A DNA stretch of 25,593 nt from a virus. Below the pieces are notes generated by a model. That model saw only the letters and a list, made by a program, of their open reading frames with translations. It made no database searches and was not told where the DNA came from. Shown here one piece after another: positions 23,301-25,593 of this stretch; position 1 is the first letter of the stretch, and every line of letters begins with the position of its first letter. The position numbers were made by a program, and so were the translations under genes. The stretch is from the IMG/VR virus record IMGVR_UViG_3300017714_000145, positions 1 to 25,593 of that record. One strand, written 5' to 3'.

Positions 23301-25593
23301 GTTTGTTAGCAAAAACATAGAAGTCAGAACCAAATCCGTTAGCAAAAGTAATGCTTGGAGATCCAGCAACAGCAGATGCCTTGGTTTCAAATACAGCAAA
23401 TGTTTTTTCTGTTAAATATCTGGCATAGTATACTTGATTAATATCAACTAAATTGCCATTAGGAAGCTGTGGTAATGTAGATCCAGTCCCAAACGTTCTG
23501 AAGAAGATTGCTTGTACGTGCTGTTCACTTCCAGGAACATCAAAGATATGAGGTACATCGCTTTCAATAGCATTTGTCTGTCCCGTTGGGAAATTACAAA
23601 CATACTGATGAAGTTTGTAGTTATCATCAAGAACATACTGATAAAGATCAATCTCTACATCATAATCTACTGACTCAGTTTCAGATGAGTACATGTAGAT
23701 ACCAGCAGCAGCATTCTCTTTCGTTGTTGCTAGCATCAACTTAGTAGTTTGTAAACTAGTAAATGTACCAGGATACGTAGTTCCATCAGAATAATCTTCT
23801 GGTTGTGTAGTTCTACCAGGAGCAACTACATAGTAGACTGTATTGGTATTAAACCCTTTTGGAAGTCTAATAACGCGCTTGTCTACACTTTCAACTGCCA
23901 CACCAGTTCTAACTCTAGGAACAAGTCTAACAGGTGTTCCAGTTTCAAAGTAATGGGGATTAGAAGAACCACCTCCAGTATTAACAGTAAATACAGTTGC
24001 TCTAGCAGCAAGATTAGCAGTATCGATAACTGGTTGTACTCTAGTAGCAACGTTAAATGTCGGTTCGGTTCTAGTAATTCCATTTAGATCACCAGGATTT
24101 CCAGGAGTTCCAATACCTTGAGTAACAATGGAAGTTAACGTTGTAATTGAAGAGGCAATATCAGCACAGTCAGTCGATTGACCTTCTACGGTAGAAGTAT
24201 ATTGACCAGGAAGTCCAGAAATATCTCCTAAAACACCAAAATCTGTTACTTGAGTAAGTCCATGAGAACCAGCTACACTAATGTTCTCGTTCCTCATTAC
24301 CGAGATAGCAAGATCTCTAGCTTTGAGCATTGCCTGGACTGATTGAACTCGTTCGCCTTCCAAAAGGTTTGGTTGAGTTACATATAGTTTAGAACCATCA
24401 TAAACTTTATCGTTACCGCCGTACTTAATATTATAAGCAATAGTTTCGATAACATTAACAATATCATCAATACAATCTTGAGGATCACCAGTTGGAGGAA
24501 CAAAACTACCATTTCCTGGTTCTGCCAACATCCTGGCATATGCTTCAGCAGCAATAAAATTCTTGTTGGTAATAATTAAATTGTGAGCATCAACTTCAGT
24601 TCCGCCAAGAGGAGTTAATCCATTATTAAGAATTAAGTTAAATTCAGTGAAATAACCTTGAACAAGAGTAGCAATATCAGCACATTCAGGATACCAGTCA
24701 TCAGCAGTAGGAGGCCAAGCAGTCGTGTCCTGAAGAACAGAACTATCTCTAACTGGATTAATAGCACTGAAACCACCAACTAGAATATCTTCACTATCAG
24801 ATCCACTAGCAGTCTGGGGGAATTCAAAATGTAGAACTGCTGAACTACCTGTTTTACTAGCAGCAACGGCATTACCATATGATGCCGATAAAATATTGTT
24901 AGCATCAGTACTAAGTTGGGGCATCGTATTGCCAATCTCAATCTTAGTAGAGTCGAGAACTTGTCTTACATATACTGTACCAGTAATTTGTGGATCAGTA
25001 GTAAATGGAATAGCAGTATTACGATTTAGTCTTCCATTAGTAAAGTTCGTGGCATTGTAAGCATACTGCCTAACTTCCATACCAACCAAGATACCCTGAG
25101 TATTGCCGATGTCAACAATACTGGATCCGAGAGTAGTTTCACAATCTCTAATTACATAATCATAATTTCTCATCGTAGCGATGATTAAGTTCTTAACATA
25201 GTCATATGCTTCGATAGACTCGTTAAGTTCGCCATCAATATAAGATAAGGCACCACCTACGTAGTATGCTTCTGCTGCTTGAATACTATTGATGTTGCCA
25301 CCAACACGTAAATCTTGAATTACCGCATCTACAATATACCCAATATCTCTCTCACACTTATTAATAGTAATATTAGTGTTAGTCTGAAGAGCAGGATATC
25401 TGGTAATAATATATTTGTATGCTTCATTCTGAATAAACTCTTTGTTAGTTTCGAGAAGATTAGAAGCATCCTGAGCATTGTTATTAATGCTCACACCATC
25501 TGGATTAAGAGTTTCTAGAGAAACCGAATACTGTTTAAATCCAGTTGGAGTTAAAGTTTCTTGATAGAAAGCAGTACCACCACCAGATTTTGG
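17353..25593 (-). CDS. Giant virion structural/tail-fibre-like protein, at least 2746 aa (N-terminus beyond right edge)
   Basis: The frame is open to the right edge: 33 further codons upstream of the GTG at 25494 encode sense sequence (containing YQETLTPTGFKQYSV), so the true start is outside. Numbering below is from that GTG. Residues 15-290 and 308-461 are two copies of a helical module (NKEFIQNEAY and NKNFIAAEAY; CERDIGYIVD and CIDDIVNVIE; CADIA in both). Residues 515-602 and 649-718 share an LPxG...VYY unit. An acidic patch (ESEDDDEDVGG, near 1360) precedes a long beta-rich region of fibre-like repeats with GGDITLD and VVGDMRLTENA-type strands. The C-terminal module (about 2578-2713) contains VIRLPSNPVTGDMVRIVD and ends WWLMEI, a common ending of phage fibres. 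It is probably a baseplate-attached fibre or whisker-like protein; the exact role is unknown. Confidence 0.88.
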   Translation of the reverse strand, partial: PKSGGGTAFYQETLTPTGFKQYSVSLETLNPDGVSINNNAQDASNLLETNKEFIQNEAYKYIITRYPALQTNTNITINKCERDIGYIVDAVIQDLRVGGNINSIQAAEAYYVGGALSYIDGELNESIEAYDYVKNLIIATMRNYDYVIRDCETTLGSSIVDIGNTQGILVGMEVRQYAYNATNFTNGRLNRNTAIPFTTDPQITGTVYVRQVLDSTKIEIGNTMPQLSTDANNILSASYGNAVAASKTGSSAVLHFEFPQTASGSDSEDILVGGFSAINPVRDSSVLQDTTAWPPTADDWYPECADIATLVQGYFTEFNLILNNGLTPLGGTEVDAHNLIITNKNFIAAEAYARMLAEPGNGSFVPPTGDPQDCIDDIVNVIETIAYNIKYGGNDKVYDGSKLYVTQPNLLEGERVQSVQAMLKARDLAISVMRNENISVAGSHGLTQVTDFGVLGDISGLPGQYTSTVEGQSTDCADIASSITTLTSIVTQGIGTPGNPGDLNGITRTEPTFNVATRVQPVIDTANLAARATVFTVNTGGGSSNPHYFETGTPVRLVPRVRTGVAVESVDKRVIRLPKGFNTNTVYYVVAPGRTTQPEDYSDGTTYPGTFTSLQTTKLMLATTKENAAAGIYMYSSETESVDYDVEIDLYQYVLDDNYKLHQYVCNFPTGQTNAIESDVPHIFDVPGSEQHVQAIFFRTFGTGSTLPQLPNGNLVDINQVYYARYLTEKTFAVFETKASAVAGSPSITFANGFGSDFYVFANKRESPVLFDPTRDDSALAADNQETTTGQWYIQVTDDYDVATNITARMNEIGNDLKDSRSKNITFERLKDDRTALDRIYRLRYVIPKFADGVRDPLNGFVLKARTDTTRRLVPQKIVLTPNQSGIPTRALFQIPVQTLGGTIQQQLGIDTDDVNYNNAFTYDPYNSTNVKQITSDKTDSKVAFSIQSARTLANGKLEMTVFDLTITDDAVRNEQFITVKIAAPQGGSGNFRVNTSENNSLNKIFWNGFASGSGYVQAYFNPDGTDDHYLVLKELEENNEERETVEYNSIVATTLYQPVLDADNDPVFDGNGNQQLIYAKLLAKQDSIGSPNLSLSKSLKEDYLYSDKETNVFTMTPGDVIRDDDSNEYYIESVEDIGEIEDTFYIFDVEEIKRRIPNQQEGIYYLTCVKGNISPFPTGAGVGENFRNFRFSQPIGQLYPLNYKNDPLWFQIRPDTTRDTTILDTPSTICAADNFVHGLVTTNDYKNSSTKEVVEELVSNPALDRYTFTTNKIEAQGGNAASGSEDRLIPISGDSKFPTENRLYVELRRPSIARSGNHTFEYLGFGPGNYSTGFPLRQEVVLSDIQDFYAQAKREDGGIVFYTGLNSNGDLYIGNRKINAITGEETFLERAELLESEDDDEDVGGLVTTFELPVVFEQEITVDGDALFNNPVTINVDSDEENAFTVVSNVDTALGGDITLDSQNFNRSLIESNGDVVIHQNQIFSAIYRLNPRGSSLLSGQDYSIRTHVDPGANTPSNARPDQDTSSPIGIEVRFGPATVDENGTNVPNLKANPKSGDIILKGQQVGETGSWGWIFANFYTDVTSNIAEVSAMGTPTGSTVRFNMGTNQTTSANGIVKGGIVKLEGLEGRFLTINGLRVVTDISANYFEIQGPFTVTTSGTDPTAINSAGTNVKISPSTNEWKEVGVLGAEALRTNTETPGLYGLGINTIARTAHSDYEDGFVSAATAPRATLDVVGNAFFSGKQLSTTNYLLNSQLSARTFNEVDNALLVGGDSVTPNNSATFRVSTTNGLQADGTARLHSGGRVGLNVSAGQTYHTLTVVGDMRLTENALFEENLAVNGGSLTSTSNSFSLLSGNVEQLAFASDAKTINFATSVNATDTASAPQVFNLGTSAGDQIFNIGTAVDEGVFNVHSKTTAYKSIVKLGTVSNNSTDVTRASVVEIGGVYNKSSTSLTDGSILKVYNRFANFDGDITIGTKLPLGTGDAFLRSNAKNVKLFDINTSKLDIGSSVSRMFLGAEGGFTTVNNSLTVMSASLLMGDVTLSGGLNSGEFEVTRGSFSTTAPAHSAGDVDDPNIDLFSRQLIDRRVDTDGAAFWGGTNDKVGTPIDEWYLNFDAPSDTTAFAEGAYLLLDRSGLALADPTRFTGTAASGGNQITAASDVSWINTSTASITINKIEIETDGVTFADGTKVAEITALSGTTITLDKNYMNPLPVGVTTVQFVGGESTQGLSPIGNAYSELLLILELTNLNTVGAGKLRVKVKRAMNQRNTDGTIITGTPPGLPAGVTSSGYKFLRNDHPDNTPIVRYNLAENVSFIDEVSGLPAVSSGTTGVDVNTGDFSGSVGSGDILRFTDSELALITAINTTSPQRFVVTDGNDTSPVEQFTIDSTNGNTNILGTVDVNKSITLNGSTTAGSEILSTNNGDGTTTFSVDSANGTLCFKGDLKASGPNCDRLTVLASNGNSLFRGGNLKVTGDNVNNTRMILSNDSGTLSVSGVINSIGNGSNLMEGTLKVNGGNLIVNKIKDVYQSATEWQAETAYDVNDYIWYSANIYQVTSVPASAPKTGTIPPTHGSGAATSGNITLTFKETRDEVPLFEIERSGAINFAKQDGFFTPNGARKWEFVGAGESDFTAAVNVNYFVSPSADLVIRLPSNPVTGDMVRIVDVGGNLTFNISLRMRAKDGITVQGDNTNGNIPDLSGTNYDGGELVVQTAHAAFGMIYLGNTNYDNTSTGAPSSAQGWWLMEI
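24112..25452 (-). repeat. Two copies of a helical N-terminal module in the giant structural protein
   Basis: Copy 1 covers about 25452-24625 and copy 2 about 24573-24112. Matching landmarks in the same order: NK(E/N)FI..EAY, C..DI..(I)V(D/N)..(I)...(L), (V/Y)GGN, ...(I/L)A(T/I)..MRN, CADIA. Copy 1 has an extra beta insert of roughly 100 residues before CADIA. The similarity is in protein, not DNA. Confidence 0.7.

Noticed and set aside
25492-25494. GTG as the start of the giant structural gene
   Set aside because: The frame stays open to the right edge with plausible protein sequence and there is no good ribosome binding site, so it is an internal Val codon.
1-25593. tRNA genes, CRISPR arrays, insertion sequences, integrase or attachment sites
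   Set aside because: Reading both strands I saw no cloverleaf in the few gaps, no spaced direct repeats, no transposase or integrase motifs; gaps between genes are too short to hold most of these.

Overview
The window looks like part of a T4-type marine myovirus genome, most likely a cyanophage. The reasons are an AT-rich, gene-dense layout, every gene on the minus strand, junctions from a few bases of overlap to 23 bases, and very long tail-fibre-like proteins with tail-collar domains. The host and genus are inference; no core T4 marker gene (terminase, portal, major capsid protein) lies inside the window.

Read in the direction of transcription (right to left): 25593-17353 is one giant virion structural gene that runs off the right edge (at least 2746 residues). 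Next come two tail-collar fibre proteins (17345-15396 and 15396-14485). Then follow three paralogues with different N-terminal heads on a shared C-terminal Ig-like stalk (14480-12921, 12920-11304, 11296-10043), two small proteins (10041-9829 and 9832-9632), and a 2216-residue modular collar/adhesin (9608-2958). A fibre-assembly chaperone-like gene (2933-2001) and a small unknown gene (1999-1613) close the run at a strong intrinsic terminator (1605-1581). Nothing longer than 23 bases separates these ten genes, so they could form one late structural transcription unit.

Left of that terminator are two genes that do not look structural: a ParB-like-domain protein (1543-506) with its own terminator (485-464), and the first 143 residues of a DEAH-box superfamily 2 helicase (429-1) that runs off the left edge. 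The helicase stretch looks visibly richer in G+C than the structural genes.

The most interesting pattern is a modular Ig-like beta domain used across the fibre cluster. The full unit has a first half ending in a motif like INNxxxW and a second half beginning NGDxVxxR. All three paralogues end in a first half only. The 66-residue protein at 9832-9632 is little more than a first half, and the next protein (9608-2958) opens with a second half. This suggests a domain split between polypeptides, or paralogues competing for one docking site. The three collar proteins each carry two HxH motifs, as in the metal-binding tips of T4 short and long tail fibres. Together the cluster looks like a receptor-recognition apparatus with several interchangeable adhesin heads.
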